Positions 1 to 10,820 are shown, counted from the stretch's first letter. The stretch: 64,000 nucleotides of DNA from Pseudomonas sp. AOB-7 (GCF_003696305.1 NZ_RFFK01000003.1:355887-419886), one strand, 5' to 3'. Program-made: numbers and translations. The notes: a model not told the origin generated them from the letters alone.

Positions 1-2732
1 GCATGCTGGCGGCCAAGGCCGGCGTCAGCCAGGCCTTCCATGGCCAGGGCGGCGATATCCGCGTCGGCTACGGCGCCATCAACCTTGCCGGCAACACGGT
101 CGATGGCGTCGCCACCGATACCCTGGTGCGCGGCGTGCGGCGCTTCGAGGGCAGCGGCCGCAGCGATTTTTACGACTGGCTGTTCGCCGCCCAGGCCAGT
201 GGCAGTACGCCGCTGCGCAAGGCTCTGGGCGATGCCGGCGAGTACTATTCGCGCGCCGATGCGCGCGGGCCCTGGAGTTCCACGCCGGGTGCCAGCGGTG
301 GGCAGGACTATGCCTGCCGGCAGAGCTACAGCCTGCTCACCACCGACGGCTACTGGAATGGTGACGGCGCCGCCAACAGCGACGCGCAGGGCAACGTCGA
401 TAACGGCAACGGGCCGACCATCAGTGGGCCGGACGGCGCCACCTACCGCTACGTGCCCAAGTCGCCGTTCCGCGACAACCACGCCGGCACCCTGGCCGAC
501 GTGGCGATGTACTACTGGAGCCGCGACCTGATCGCCAACCTGGCCAACCGGGTGCCGACGTCGCCGGCCAATCCGGCCTTCTGGCAGCATATGGTGACCT
601 TCGGCATCGGCCTGGGGGTCAGTGGCAGCGTCGATGCGCAGCAGGCGTTCGCCGCCATCGGCAGCGGCGCCTCCCTGACCTGGCCGGATCCGTCGGCCAG
701 CGAGCCGGCCAAGATCGACGACCTGTTGCACGCCGCCGTCAACAGCCGCGGCGAGTTCTTCAGCGCCCAGGATCCGCAATCCTTCGCCAAGGCCTTGAGC
801 GACACCCTGGGTTCGATTGCCGTGCGCAACGGCTCCAACACGGCGGCGGTGCCCAGCGCCCGGCGTCTGGACAGCGAGACCCTGGTCTACGAGGCCAACT
901 TCAGCAGTGCCGACTGGTCCGGCAAGCTGCTGGCCAAGCGCCCGACGCAGACCAGCACGGGCATCGTCTTCAGCGACCAGTGGGAGGCCGGGAGGCTGAT
1001 CAACCCGAGCGCCCGGCGGCTGTTCGGCCACAGCGGCGCGGCCGGCAGCGGCCAGGGCCTGGCGCTGAACTGGAGCGGGTTGTCCAGCGAGATGCGCGGG
1101 CACTTCGACAACAACCAGGCGCTGTTCGATTACCTGATGGGCAGCGATGCCAACGAGGCGCCCGCCGGGCTCAAGTATCGGTCGCGCAGTACGCTGCTGG
1201 GCGATATCGTCAATTCCACCCTGGTGCTCGCCAACAAGCAGAACTGGGGCTTCCAGGGGCGGGTGCCGGCGCCCGGCAACGGAGCCCAGGACTACAACGC
1301 CTTCGTCGCCGGCAAGGCCGGGCGCACGCCGACCCTGTTCGTCGGGGCCAACGACGGTTTCCTCCATGCCTTCGACGCCAACAGCGGCCGAGAATTGTTC
1401 GCCTACATGCCCAGCGGTGTGCTGAGCAATGTCAAACAGCTGGCCGCCAGCGACTACAACCACCGTTACTTCGTCGACGGCGGCCTACAGGTTCGCGACG
1501 CCGTACTCGACGGACGCTGGCGCTCGGTGCTGGTGGGCAGTCTCGGCGCGGGCGGCAAGACGGTATTCGCCCTAGACGTGACCGACACCTCCAGCAGCGG
1601 TTTCGACGCCAGCAAGGTGCTCTGGGAGATCAAGGACGATGCCGATCTGGGCCATGTGTTCGGCGACCCGGTGATCGGTCGCCTGAAGGACGGCAAGTGG
1701 GTGGCGATCTTCGGCAACGGCCACGGCAGCACCAACGACGACTCGGTGCTGCTGATCGTCGACCTGGCCAGCGGCGAGCTGAACAAGGTGCGCGCCGGTG
1801 CCGCGACCGGCGGATTGTCCAGCCCGTCCTTCGTCTATGCGCGCGACGACGACGGATACATCTACGTCGATGCCATCTATGCCGGCGACCTCAGCGGCAA
1901 CCTGTGGAAGTTCAACCTGAAGAACAATGGCAGCGGCGCCGACGACTTCGAGGTCAGCCTGCGCTCCGGCGGCCGGCCGCAACCGCTCTACGTGGCCAGC
2001 GACAGCAGTGGCAAGCGCCAGCCGATCACCGTCAAGCCGGAGATCGCCCCCCACCCGCAGGAGGGCTTCGCAGGCAACATGATCTTCTTCGGCAGCGGAC
2101 GCATGTACAGCGCCGGCGACGTCACCGATCGCAGCACCCAGAGCTTCTACGGCATCTGGGACAAGCCGGCCAGCAACGGCGGCTCCATCGCCTTCACTGG
2201 TCGCGGCGCGCTGGACGCTCGTTCCATCCTCTTCGAGGGCAGAGCGCACGAGCGTCTGGTGCGGGTGCTGGATCGGTCCGCCGGGCTCAACTGGGCCACG
2301 CAGCGCGGCTGGTACCTCGACCTGACCTCGCCGGTATCCGGCGCCCAGGGCGAGCGGGTGATCCATGCGCCGAGCATCCTGCTCAACCGCCTGGTGGTGC
2401 AGACCGCCATTCCGTCCAGCGACCCGTGCATGGGCGGCGGCAGCGGCTGGACCCTGGTACTCGACCTGGGGACGGGAGGACGGCTCAACTACACCCTGTT
2501 CGATATGAACAAGGACGGCAGTTTCGACAGCGGCGATACCGTGCTGGTCGACGGCGTGCCGATGGACGTTTCCGGCCTGGGCTCGGAGGGGGGCATTCCC
2601 ACCGGCGGTTACGACCTGCTGGACGATAACAAGTACTGGCTCTGCCGCGGCACCGGGGTGGACGATTGCATTCCTGCCGCCAATGGTCTGAATGTCATCG
2701 AAGGGCGCCAGTCGTGGAATCAGATCAAGTAG
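1..2732 (+). CDS. pilY1: PilY1, C-terminal part (5' end outside window)
   Basis: Type IV pilus tip-associated factor that primes pilus assembly and takes part in adhesion and surface sensing. About 909 residues are visible and the frame is open to the window edge, so the N-terminal von Willebrand-type region lies outside. The middle and end form the PilY1-family beta-propeller: repeated blades with motifs such as PTLFVGANDGFLHAFD (about residues 440-455) and WEIKDDADLGHVFGDPVIG. Near residue 834 the run DMNKDGSFD is an EF-hand-like calcium loop, as in PilY1 proteins where calcium binding controls retraction. The gene lies 192 bases before pilE on the same strand, as in the fimU-pilVWXY1-pilE operon. 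The small pilY2 found at this place in P. aeruginosa is not seen. Confidence 0.93.
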   Translation, partial: MLAAKAGVSQAFHGQGGDIRVGYGAINLAGNTVDGVATDTLVRGVRRFEGSGRSDFYDWLFAAQASGSTPLRKALGDAGEYYSRADARGPWSSTPGASGGQDYACRQSYSLLTTDGYWNGDGAANSDAQGNVDNGNGPTISGPDGATYRYVPKSPFRDNHAGTLADVAMYYWSRDLIANLANRVPTSPANPAFWQHMVTFGIGLGVSGSVDAQQAFAAIGSGASLTWPDPSASEPAKIDDLLHAAVNSRGEFFSAQDPQSFAKALSDTLGSIAVRNGSNTAAVPSARRLDSETLVYEANFSSADWSGKLLAKRPTQTSTGIVFSDQWEAGRLINPSARRLFGHSGAAGSGQGLALNWSGLSSEMRGHFDNNQALFDYLMGSDANEAPAGLKYRSRSTLLGDIVNSTLVLANKQNWGFQGRVPAPGNGAQDYNAFVAGKAGRTPTLFVGANDGFLHAFDANSGRELFAYMPSGVLSNVKQLAASDYNHRYFVDGGLQVRDAVLDGRWRSVLVGSLGAGGKTVFALDVTDTSSSGFDASKVLWEIKDDADLGHVFGDPVIGRLKDGKWVAIFGNGHGSTNDDSVLLIVDLASGELNKVRAGAATGGLSSPSFVYARDDDGYIYVDAIYAGDLSGNLWKFNLKNNGSGADDFEVSLRSGGRPQPLYVASDSSGKRQPITVKPEIAPHPQEGFAGNMIFFGSGRMYSAGDVTDRSTQSFYGIWDKPASNGGSIAFTGRGALDARSILFEGRAHERLVRVLDRSAGLNWATQRGWYLDLTSPVSGAQGERVIHAPSILLNRLVVQTAIPSSDPCMGGGSGWTLVLDLGTGGRLNYTLFDMNKDGSFDSGDTVLVDGVPMDVSGLGSEGGIPTGGYDLLDDNKYWLCRGTGVDDCIPAANGLNVIEGRQSWNQIK

Positions 2733-2765
2733 CCCAGGCGCGGTCCAGGGCAAGGGCATGAGGGG

Positions 2766-2824
2766 GTAGGAGCGAATTTATTCGCGATTTCGCGATAGAG
2801 GCCAGGTGCCTCCTTGGTTCCTAC
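2766..2824. repeat. Intergenic palindromic repeat, GTAGGAGC family
   Basis: An imperfect inverted repeat: GTAGGAGCGAA at the left and TTGGTTCCTAC at the right pair with two mismatches, with a smaller inner palindrome around TTCGCGATTTCGCGA. The same sort of element occurs at 26236-26288 and 41637-41692. It occupies the pilY1-pilE gap. Confidence 0.6.
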
Positions 2825-2924
2825 AGGGCGCCGCCTGCTGGTTCTTTCCGCTTCGAGCGATTGCCCTGGCACACCCAATTTAGCGATGACAATGGCGCCG
2901 GTTCGGCGCCTCGGACTCAAACAG

Positions 2925-3329
2925 ATGTCACGACAACAAGGTTTCACCCTGATCGAACTGATGATTGTGGTAGCGGTGATCGGCATCCTCGCCGCCATCG
3001 CCTATCCCAACTACACCGAGTACGTCGCCCGCGGCAAGCGCGCCGAGGCCAAGGCCGCGCTGATGGACGGCGCACAGAGCCTGGAGCGCCACTTCGCCGC
3101 TCAGGGCACTTACCTGGGCGCGGATGGCAACCTGGCGGCGGTGTTCCCGCAGGCGGCCGGTACCAGCTATACCCTGGCGGCCAGCGGCAACGCCACGGCC
3201 ACCAGTTTCCTCCTGCAGGCCACTCGCACCGGCAGCATGGCCAGCGATCCCTGTGGCGACTTTCGTGTCAGCCACACCGGCGCTCGTACGCTGAGCAATG
3301 CCAGCCGTAGCGCCGCCGAGTGCTGGTAG
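2925..3329 (+). CDS. pilE: Minor type IV pilin PilE
   Basis: Minor pilin of the pilus-tip priming complex, 134 residues. The ATG at 2925 gives the class III prepilin leader MSRQQG followed by [20 protein letters not shown]. PilD peptidase would cut after Gly6, methylate Phe7 and recognise Glu11 (position +5). The rest is a short hydrophilic pilin head with two cysteines, about residues 110 and 133, that would close the C-terminal disulfide D-loop. Longer in-frame starts upstream would place charged sequence before the leader and are unlikely. It follows pilY1 as the last gene of the minor pilin operon, and a strong terminator lies 20 bases downstream. Confidence 0.92.
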   Translation: MSRQQGFTLIELMIVVAVIGILAAIAYPNYTEYVARGKRAEAKAALMDGAQSLERHFAAQGTYLGADGNLAAVFPQAAGTSYTLAASGNATATSFLLQATRTGSMASDPCGDFRVSHTGARTLSNASRSAAECW

Positions 3330-3349
3330 CCGACGCGCTGCTGGCGTAT

Positions 3350-3386
3350 AACGGGCCGCCTCGTCTTGCACGAGGCGGCCCGTTTT
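3350..3386 (+). terminator. Rho-independent terminator after pilE
   Basis: A perfect 15-base-pair stem, AACGGGCCGCCTCGT against ACGAGGCGGCCCGTT, with loop CTTGC and a short T run. It ends the minor pilin operon. Confidence 0.9.
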
Positions 3387-3485
3387 CGTTAGCCAAGATC
3401 CAAGCCTAGCGTCGCACAGCTGGCGAACTCGCCCGGTTCCTGTGCCGGTCGCCCGGATCACGGCGTATTCGTCCGAGGAAAAGTC

Positions 3486-4577
3486 ATGCGCGTGTTGATC
3501 GTAGGGGGAGGGGCCATCGGCCTGTTGAGTGCCAGCCTGCTGGCGCAGGGCGGCGCCGAAGTGTGCCTGCTCGATCGCGGGCCCTTGGGCGGCGAATCCT
3601 CCTGGGCCGGCGGCGGCATCGTTTCGCCGCTCTATCCCTGGCGTTACGGCGCGGCGGTGACGGCGTTGGCGCATTGGTCGCAGGATTTCTATCCGGGGCT
3701 CGGCGAGCAGTTGCTGGCTGCGACCGGGATCGATCCCGAGGTGCATGTCACCGGCCTGTACTGGCTGGATCTGGACGACGAGGCCGAGGCGCTGGCCTGG
3801 GCGGCGCGCGAGGGGCGGGTGTTGCGGGCGGTGGAGATTGACGAGGTGCATGCCCGGGTGCCGGCGTTGGGAGCGGGCTTCGCGCACGCCATCCATATGC
3901 CGGGGGTGGCCAATGTGCGTAACCCGCGGCTGGTCAAGGCGCTGCGCGCGGCGCTGCTGGCGATGCCCAAGGTGCAGTTGCACGAGCAGTGTGCGGTCAG
4001 CGGCTTCATTCAGGAGGGGGGGCGGATCTGCGGCGTCACCACGGCCGACGGCGAGATTCGCGCGGAGCGTGTGGTGCTGGCCGCCGGGGCCTGGAGTGGC
4101 GAGTTGCTCAAGGGCCTGGGGATCGATCTGCCGGTGCAGCCGGTCAAGGGCCAGATGATTCTCTACAAGTGCGCCGCGGACTTTCTGCCGAGCATGGTGC
4201 TGGCCGGCGGGCGCTACGCGATCCCGCGGCGCGACGGCCATATCCTGGTGGGCAGCACCCTGGAGCATGCCGGCTTCGACAAGACGCCGACCGAGGTGGC
4301 CCTGGCCAGTCTGAAGGATTCGGCGGAGACGCTGTTGCCGGCGTTGAAGGAGGCCGAGGTGGTCGGCCACTGGGCCGGTCTGCGGCCGGGTTCGCCGGAG
4401 GGTATTCCCTTTATCGGCGAGGTGCCTTCGTATCCCGGGCTGTGGCTCAATTGCGGGCATTACCGCAACGGCCTGGTGCTGGCGCCGGCGTCCTGCCGCC
4501 TGCTGGCCGATCTGCTGCTGGGGCGCGAGCCGATCATCGATCCGGCGCCCTATGCGCCGGCGGGGCGGTTGGGCTAG
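3486..4577 (+). CDS. thiO: Glycine oxidase ThiO (FAD-dependent)
   Basis: FAD-dependent oxidase of the D-amino-acid-oxidase fold. The ThiO family turns glycine into the imino-acetate used to build the thiazole of thiamine. It has 363 residues, the usual length. The N-terminus VLIVGGGAIGLLSASLLAQG is the dinucleotide-binding fold, followed by an acidic beta-strand end and ESSWAGGGIVSPLYPWRY, typical of the family. The C-terminal LRPGSPEGIPFIGE and NCGHYRNGLVLAPAS segments are the substrate and FAD closing motifs. It is transcribed toward pilR and ends in a small inverted repeat. In P. aeruginosa the homologue also sits beside pilR and is often labelled a D-amino-acid oxidase, so substrate choice is inferred. 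Confidence 0.85.
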   Translation: MRVLIVGGGAIGLLSASLLAQGGAEVCLLDRGPLGGESSWAGGGIVSPLYPWRYGAAVTALAHWSQDFYPGLGEQLLAATGIDPEVHVTGLYWLDLDDEAEALAWAAREGRVLRAVEIDEVHARVPALGAGFAHAIHMPGVANVRNPRLVKALRAALLAMPKVQLHEQCAVSGFIQEGGRICGVTTADGEIRAERVVLAAGAWSGELLKGLGIDLPVQPVKGQMILYKCAADFLPSMVLAGGRYAIPRRDGHILVGSTLEHAGFDKTPTEVALASLKDSAETLLPALKEAEVVGHWAGLRPGSPEGIPFIGEVPSYPGLWLNCGHYRNGLVLAPASCRLLADLLLGREPIIDPAPYAPAGRLG

Positions 4578-4613
4578 CTTGGCCAGCTGCATGCGGTATC
4601 GATCCCGCGCTTT

Positions 4614-4639
4614 GGTGGATGTAAACAGCGACATCCACC
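4614..4639. repeat. Palindrome between convergent thiO and pilR (GGTGGAT family)
   Basis: Nine-base arms GGTGGATGT (4614-4622) and ACATCCACC (4631-4639) with an 8-base loop, followed by CTGCGG. It is a short relative of the GTAGGGTGGAT repeats at 10821, 51957 and 57053, lying between two gene ends. Confidence 0.6.
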
Positions 4640-4660
4640 CTGCGGAACGCTGTGTGTCTC

Positions 4661-6001
<1,341 letters not shown>

Positions 6002-6003
6002 GG

Positions 6004-7596
6004 TCAGCTCAGTTTGCGCGGGTGGGCGAAGGTGATGCGAAAGCAGCTGCCGCCGCCTTCGCGGGGTTTGTAGTCGAGGCGCGCCTGGTTGCCCTGGCAC
6101 AGCTCGCGGGAAATATACAGGCCCAGGCCCGTGCCCTTGTTCTCGGTGGTGTAGAAGGGCTCGAAGATGTGTTGCTCCTGCTCGGGCGGCACGCCGGGGC
6201 CGTCGTCGAGGATTTCCAGCACCGGCAGGTCGCTGGTCTCGTCGCGGAACAGGCGCAGCCAGACCTGGCCGCTCTTGTGCTGCTTGGCGCTGTAGCGCAG
6301 GCCGTTTTGCACTAGGTTGGTCAGCACCTGGGTCAGCTGGTGCGGGTCCATGCGCGTCTGCAGGCTGCCGCCCTGGGTCTCCAGGTGGATCTGCCGGTCC
6401 GCCGGCGCCGAGCTGCGGAACTCGCTGGCGAAGCGGTGCAGCCAGTATTTCAGGTCGAGCAGTTGCGGCTCGGCCTGGCGCCGGCGCGACAGCTGCAGGA
6501 CGTTCTCGATCACCATGTTCATGCGCTTGGAGTGATCCTGGATGATCTGCGCCAGGCGCTGGTCCGGGCCCTGCAGCTCTTCCGACTCCTGCAGCAGCTG
6601 CGCGGCGTGGCTGATGGCACCGAGCGGGTTGCGGATCTCGTGGGCGATGCCGGCGGTCAGTCTTCCCAGGGAGGCCAGCTTGAGTTGCTGGGCCTGCTGG
6701 GCGATCTGCGAGATGTCGTCGAGAAACACCAGGGTGTGCTGCTGCTCGCCGCGCTGCAGGGAAATGAAACTGGGTTGCAGCACCGCGCCGCCGGGCTGGG
6801 CCTGCAGGTTGTCCGGGCGCAGGGTGGGGTTGTGCTGCCACTGCTGCAGGCGCTTGACCAGCTCGGGGCAGTGCGGGTCGATGATCTTGCCGGTCAGTTC
6901 GCCGCGCCCCAGCAGCTGGGTGGCGCCCTGGTTGGCCAGTAGCACGCGGTGCTGGCTGTCGAGCACCAGGATGCCGGTGCGCATGCGCTGGAGGATCTGC
7001 GCGTTGAGTTCTTCCAGGTTGGCCACGTCGGCGGCGCGTTGCTCGGCCAGGCTCTCGCTCAGGCGCAGGCGGCGGGTGATGCCCTGGACGAACAGCGCGC
7101 CGGCGAAGCACAGCGCGCCGAGGGCGCCGGCCTGTACGTACTGCGCGGCGGCGGCCGGGCGGCTGAGGCTGAGGTAGAAGGTCAGGTAGATCAGCGCCAT
7201 CGCGGCGACGGCGGCTATCAGCAGGCCGATGCGTCCGCGCAGCAGGATATTGGCGATGGCCACCGCCACCACCAGCAGGTTGCCGATGCCGCTGGGCGTG
7301 CCGCCGGCGGCGTAGAACAGGCCGGAGAGGAAGATCACGTCGACCAGCGCCAGGCTGAACAGCTGCATCAGGTGCCTGGGCTTCTGCACCAGCACGGCGA
7401 TGAAGATATTCATCACCAGGTAGATCCAGCTGCCGGTGCGAAACAGCTCGATATGCACCACGTCCAGCAATTGCTCGTCGAGGTTGCTGGAGATCAGCAG
7501 GATCAGCGCCAGGCCGATGCTCAGGCGATAGAAGTGGTAGAGCCTGAGGATGCGCCGCCCCTGCGTGCTGTCGAGGACGCTGGCGTCAGCGATCAC
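6004..7596 (-). CDS. pilS: Type IV pilus sensor histidine kinase PilS
   Basis: Inner-membrane sensor kinase that controls pilin transcription through PilR and, in P. aeruginosa, senses pilin level in the membrane. It has 530 residues, the same as PAO1 PilS. About six hydrophobic helices fill the first 170 residues, then a PAS-like linker, then the HisKA segment GRLTAGIAHEIRNPLGAISH with the phospho-acceptor His, the N box NLVQNGLRYSA, and glycine-rich ATP-lid motifs DDGPGVPP and GTGLGLY. The C-terminus ITFAHPRKLS matches the family end. It overlaps the preceding small gene by 11 bases and is followed directly by pilR. Confidence 0.96.
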   Translation of the reverse strand: MIADASVLDSTQGRRILRLYHFYRLSIGLALILLISSNLDEQLLDVVHIELFRTGSWIYLVMNIFIAVLVQKPRHLMQLFSLALVDVIFLSGLFYAAGGTPSGIGNLLVVAVAIANILLRGRIGLLIAAVAAMALIYLTFYLSLSRPAAAAQYVQAGALGALCFAGALFVQGITRRLRLSESLAEQRAADVANLEELNAQILQRMRTGILVLDSQHRVLLANQGATQLLGRGELTGKIIDPHCPELVKRLQQWQHNPTLRPDNLQAQPGGAVLQPSFISLQRGEQQHTLVFLDDISQIAQQAQQLKLASLGRLTAGIAHEIRNPLGAISHAAQLLQESEELQGPDQRLAQIIQDHSKRMNMVIENVLQLSRRRQAEPQLLDLKYWLHRFASEFRSSAPADRQIHLETQGGSLQTRMDPHQLTQVLTNLVQNGLRYSAKQHKSGQVWLRLFRDETSDLPVLEILDDGPGVPPEQEQHIFEPFYTTENKGTGLGLYISRELCQGNQARLDYKPREGGGSCFRITFAHPRKLS

Positions 7597-7822
7597 CGGC
7601 GTGCGGGCCTTGTTCGAGGTGGGCCTGGCTGCAGTACCAGCGCTGATCCTGGCTCAGTGCCTGGCTTTGCGGCACGTGCACGCCGCAGTGGGCGCAGCGC
7701 ACCATGGGCGCGGCGGCGTCCTCGCGCGGACGCGGGCGTTTCGGTTTGCTGACGAAGCGGCGCCAGATCCAGATCGCGGCGAAGATCACGGCGATCCAGA
7801 ACAGCAGGCGGAACAGGCCCAT
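7586..7822 (-). CDS. Small membrane-anchored zinc-ribbon protein
   Basis: A 78-residue protein of unknown function, conserved beside pilS in pseudomonads (I recall it as the PP0621 family). It starts with one hydrophobic helix, GLFRLLFWIAVIFAAIWIW, then a basic stretch (RRFVSKPKRPRPRED), then a metal-binding module with Cys-X2-Cys in CAHCG and a later YCSQAH, so a zinc ribbon on the cytoplasmic side is likely. It overlaps the start of pilS by 11 bases, which suggests translational coupling and a possible link to PilS, but no role is known. Start ATG at 7822. Confidence 0.8.
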   Translation of the reverse strand: MGLFRLLFWIAVIFAAIWIWRRFVSKPKRPRPREDAAAPMVRCAHCGVHVPQSQALSQDQRWYCSQAHLEQGPHAGDR

Positions 7823-7918
7823 GGTGTGCTCTTTAGTCGGTTAAAGCCGGCAGTTTAGCCAAGCCGCGGCCATCGGCACAGGGGCCGGGTGGCAGGCTGT
7901 GCGCTGATTCCGGGCAAT

Positions 7919-7944
7919 AAAAAAGGGAGGCCGTGGCCTCCCTT
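7919..7944 (-). terminator. Terminator after bamD
   Basis: Read on the reverse strand, AAGGGAGGCC and GGCCTCCCTT form a 10-base-pair stem with a minimal loop, followed by a run of Ts. It sits just past the bamD stop. Confidence 0.88.
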
Positions 7945-7961
7945 CTATGCGGACGTAGCGA

Positions 7962-8954
7962 TCAGTCGAACAGGCCGAAGGTCAGGTAGCTCCAGATCGA
8001 ACGCTTCTTTTCGGTCTCGCCGGTCTCGGCGTCCTGCTGCAGCTCAGCCGGAATCTGCTGCTCGGCATCTTCGTACTGACGGATCACGTCCTGGCTGGCG
8101 CGGGTTTCGCCCGGCGGCAGCGGGGTGTCGGTCTCGATCAGGCCGAGGGTGGCCTTGGCCAGCCAGGAGCGGTTGTCCGCCTCTTCCTCGCGCGGCACGA
8201 ACTGGCCGTCGACCAGGCTGGGGTGGTCGGGGTAGTTGAGCTTGAGGGTTTCCAGGCTGGTGGCGGCCAGGTCGTCAAGGGACAGGCGCTGGTAGGCCTC
8301 GGTCATGATCGCCAGGCCGTCGCCGACCGCCGGGGTTTCCTGGAAGTTTTCCACCACGTAGCGGCCGCGGTTGGCGGCGGCGACGTAGGCCTGGCGCTTG
8401 AGGTAGTAGTGGGCGACGTGCACTTCGTAGGCGGCCAGCAGGTTGCGCAGGTAGATCATGCGCTGCTTGGCGTCCGGCGCGTAGCGACTGGTGGGGTAGC
8501 GGCTGGTGAGCTGGGCGAACTCGTTATAGGAGTCGCGCGCCGCGCCGGGGTCGCGCTTGGTCATGTCCAGCGGCAGGAAGCGCGCCAGCAGGCCGCGGTC
8601 CTGGTCGAAGGAGGCCAGGCCCTTGAGGTAGTAGGCGTAGTCGACGTTGGCGTGCTGCGGGTGCAGGCGGATGAAACGCTCGGCGGCGGACTTGGCGGCC
8701 TCCGGCTCGACGTTCTTGTAGTAGGCGTAGATCAGCTCCAGCTGCGCCTGCTCGGCGTAGCGGCCGAACGGGTAGCGCGATTCCAGGGCCTTGAGCTTGC
8801 TGATGGCGCTGGTGTAGCTGCGGTTGTCCAGGTCGGCCTGGGCCTGCTGGTACAGCTCCACCTCGCTCAGGTTTTCGTCGACCTCCGGCTGCTTCGAGGA
8901 GCAGGCGGCGGTGAGGGCGAGGATGGCGATCAGCAGCAGGTGTCTCACTTGCAT
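7962..8954 (-). CDS. bamD: Outer-membrane assembly lipoprotein BamD (ComL)
   Basis: Essential lipoprotein of the BAM complex that folds beta-barrel proteins into the outer membrane. It has 330 residues. The signal peptide ends in lipobox LTAACSSK with lipidated Cys18. Five TPR-like repeats follow: [19 protein letters not shown], the hallmark [20 protein letters not shown], and [17 protein letters not shown]. The C-terminal 80 residues are acidic and less conserved, as in Pseudomonas BamD. It is divergent from rluD, the arrangement seen in P. aeruginosa. Confidence 0.95.
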   Translation of the reverse strand: MQVRHLLLIAILALTAACSSKQPEVDENLSEVELYQQAQADLDNRSYTSAISKLKALESRYPFGRYAEQAQLELIYAYYKNVEPEAAKSAAERFIRLHPQHANVDYAYYLKGLASFDQDRGLLARFLPLDMTKRDPGAARDSYNEFAQLTSRYPTSRYAPDAKQRMIYLRNLLAAYEVHVAHYYLKRQAYVAAANRGRYVVENFQETPAVGDGLAIMTEAYQRLSLDDLAATSLETLKLNYPDHPSLVDGQFVPREEEADNRSWLAKATLGLIETDTPLPPGETRASQDVIRQYEDAEQQIPAELQQDAETGETEKKRSIWSYLTFGLFD

Positions 8955-9093
8955 GGCGGCTTGCGTCCCTGTGACGGCCGCGCGGCCGTCCTGTTATGAT
9001 GAGCGCCCCCTGGGTTCCCCTGGGGCAAAGACGCCGTATTTAACCACAAGCCCGTAGCCGAAACCAAAGGCCGGGCTCCCGCCGTTGCCGAAG

Positions 9094-10068
9094 ATGACTT
9101 CTATCAATAAACAGCTGATCCAACTCCAGGCCACCGTGCCCTTCGAACAGGGCGGGCAGCGCCTCGACCAGGTGGCGGCGCAGCTGTTCGGCGAGTTCTC
9201 CCGCTCGCGCCTGTCCGCCTGGATCAAGGACGGCCGGCTGACCGTCGACGGCGCCGTGGCGCGCCCGCGCGACATCGTCCATGCCGGCGCGCAGCTGGTG
9301 CTGGACGCCGAGCAGGAAGCCCAGGGCGAGTGGCTGGCGCAGGATATCGAACTGAACATCGTCTACGAGGACGAGCACCTGCTGGTGATCGACAAGCCGG
9401 CCGGTCTGGTCGTCCACCCCGCGGCCGGACACGCCGACGGCACCCTGCTCAACGCCCTGCTGCACCACGTGCCGGACATCGTCAACGTGCCGCGCGCCGG
9501 CATCGTCCACCGCCTGGACAAGGACACCACCGGCCTGATGGTGGTGGCCAAGACCCTGCAGGCGCAGACCATCCTGGTCGAGCAGTTGCAGAAGCGCACG
9601 GTCAGCCGCATCTACGAATGCATCTGCATCGGCGTGATCACCGCCGGCGGCACCATCGACGCGCCCATTGGCCGCAGCTCGGCGCAGCGCCAGCGCATGG
9701 CGGTGACCGACGGTGGCAAGCCGGCGGTCAGCCACTACCGGGTGCTGGAACGCTACCGCTCGCACACCCACGTGCGGGTCAAGCTGGAAACCGGGCGCAC
9801 CCACCAGATTCGCGTGCACATGAGCCACGTCGGCTACCCGCTGGTGGGGGACCCGGTGTATGCCGGGCGCTTCCGCATTCCCCCGGCGGCCAGCCCGAGC
9901 CTGGTGCAGAGCCTCAAGGAATTCCCGCGCCAGGCGCTGCACGCGCGCTTCCTCGAGCTGGACCACCCGGCCACCGGCAAGCGCATGAAGTGGGAGTCGC
10001 CGCTGCCGGACGACCTGGTCTGGCTGCTCACCCTGCTGCGCCAGGACCGCGAGGCATTCGTCGGGTGA
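9094..10068 (+). CDS. rluD: 23S rRNA pseudouridine synthase RluD
   Basis: Makes pseudouridines in helix 69 of 23S rRNA (positions 1911, 1915 and 1917 in E. coli numbering), needed for ribosome assembly. It has 324 residues from ATG 9094; a TTG three codons earlier is less likely. An N-terminal S4 RNA-binding domain contains GQRLDQVAAQLFGEFSRSRL. The catalytic motif GIVHRLDKDTTGLMV places the catalytic Asp near residue 142. Later family motifs are GRTHQIRVHMSHVGYPLVGD. The stop overlaps the GTG of pgeF, so the two are translationally coupled. Confidence 0.95.
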   Translation: MTSINKQLIQLQATVPFEQGGQRLDQVAAQLFGEFSRSRLSAWIKDGRLTVDGAVARPRDIVHAGAQLVLDAEQEAQGEWLAQDIELNIVYEDEHLLVIDKPAGLVVHPAAGHADGTLLNALLHHVPDIVNVPRAGIVHRLDKDTTGLMVVAKTLQAQTILVEQLQKRTVSRIYECICIGVITAGGTIDAPIGRSSAQRQRMAVTDGGKPAVSHYRVLERYRSHTHVRVKLETGRTHQIRVHMSHVGYPLVGDPVYAGRFRIPPAASPSLVQSLKEFPRQALHARFLELDHPATGKRMKWESPLPDDLVWLLTLLRQDREAFVG

Positions 10069-10802
10069 ACGCCTGGGCACATGACTGGTTGACCCCGGAC
10101 TGGCCCGCGCCGGCCAGGGTGCGCGCCTGCGTCACCACCCGCCGCGGCGGGGTCAGCGCGGCGCCGTTCGACAGCCTCAACCTCGGCGAGCACGTCGACG
10201 ACGACCCCGCCGCCGTGGCCAAGAACCGTCAGCGCCTGCTCAGCCAGCTGGGTTGCCAGCCGGCCTGGCTGCGCCAGGTGCATGGTATCCAGGTGGTCGC
10301 CGCCGACCCGGCGCGGGTCGCCGAGGCCGATGCCAGCTGGACCGCCACCCCTGGGATCGCCTGCACCGCGATGACCGCCGACTGTCTGCCGGCGCTGTTC
10401 TGCGACCGCGCCGGCACTCGGGTGGCCGCCGCCCATGCCGGCTGGCGCGGGCTGGCCGGCGGCGTGCTGGAGGCCACCGTGCAGGCGCTCGACGTGGCGC
10501 CCGAGGACCTGCTGGTCTGGCTTGGCCCGGCCATCGGCCCGGCGGCCTTCGAAGTCGGCGCCGAGGTGCGCGAGGCCTTCGTCCGCCAGCACGGCGAAGC
10601 GGCAAGCGCCTTCGTGCCTGGCGCCAATGCCGGCAAGTACATGGCCGATATCTACCAGCTGGCGCGCATCCGCCTGGCCGCCGTCGGCGTCACTGCGGTC
10701 AGCGGCGGCGGCCTGTGCACCTACAGCGACCCGCGTTTCTATTCCTACCGGCGCAGCCCACGCACCGGGCGTTTCGCCTCGCTGATCTGGCTGCAACCCT
10801 GA
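10065..10802 (+). CDS. pgeF: Purine nucleoside phosphorylase / multicopper polyphenol oxidase-like protein PgeF (YfiH)
   Basis: DUF152 family, formerly annotated as laccase. Recent work assigns it either purine nucleoside phosphorylase activity or editing of peptidoglycan precursors. It has 245 residues from a GTG at 10065 that overlaps the rluD stop (GTGA). Family motifs are TTRRGGVSAAPFDSLNLG at the N-terminus, RQVHGIQVV, TADCLPALFCDRA with the metal-ligand Cys, and AAAHAGWRGLAGGV with the metal-ligand His. The end GGGLCTYSDPRFYSYRR is also typical. In PAO1 the next gene is clpB; here a repeat and a regulator follow. Confidence 0.9.
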   Translation: MNAWAHDWLTPDWPAPARVRACVTTRRGGVSAAPFDSLNLGEHVDDDPAAVAKNRQRLLSQLGCQPAWLRQVHGIQVVAADPARVAEADASWTATPGIACTAMTADCLPALFCDRAGTRVAAAHAGWRGLAGGVLEATVQALDVAPEDLLVWLGPAIGPAAFEVGAEVREAFVRQHGEAASAFVPGANAGKYMADIYQLARIRLAAVGVTAVSGGGLCTYSDPRFYSYRRSPRTGRFASLIWLQP

Positions 10803-10820
10803 GTCGGGATACCCTGGCCG

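Noticed and set aside
10436-10802. Reading pgeF as a true multicopper laccase
   Set aside because: It has the DUF152 metal motif (one Cys and His set), not the several copper-binding blocks of laccases.
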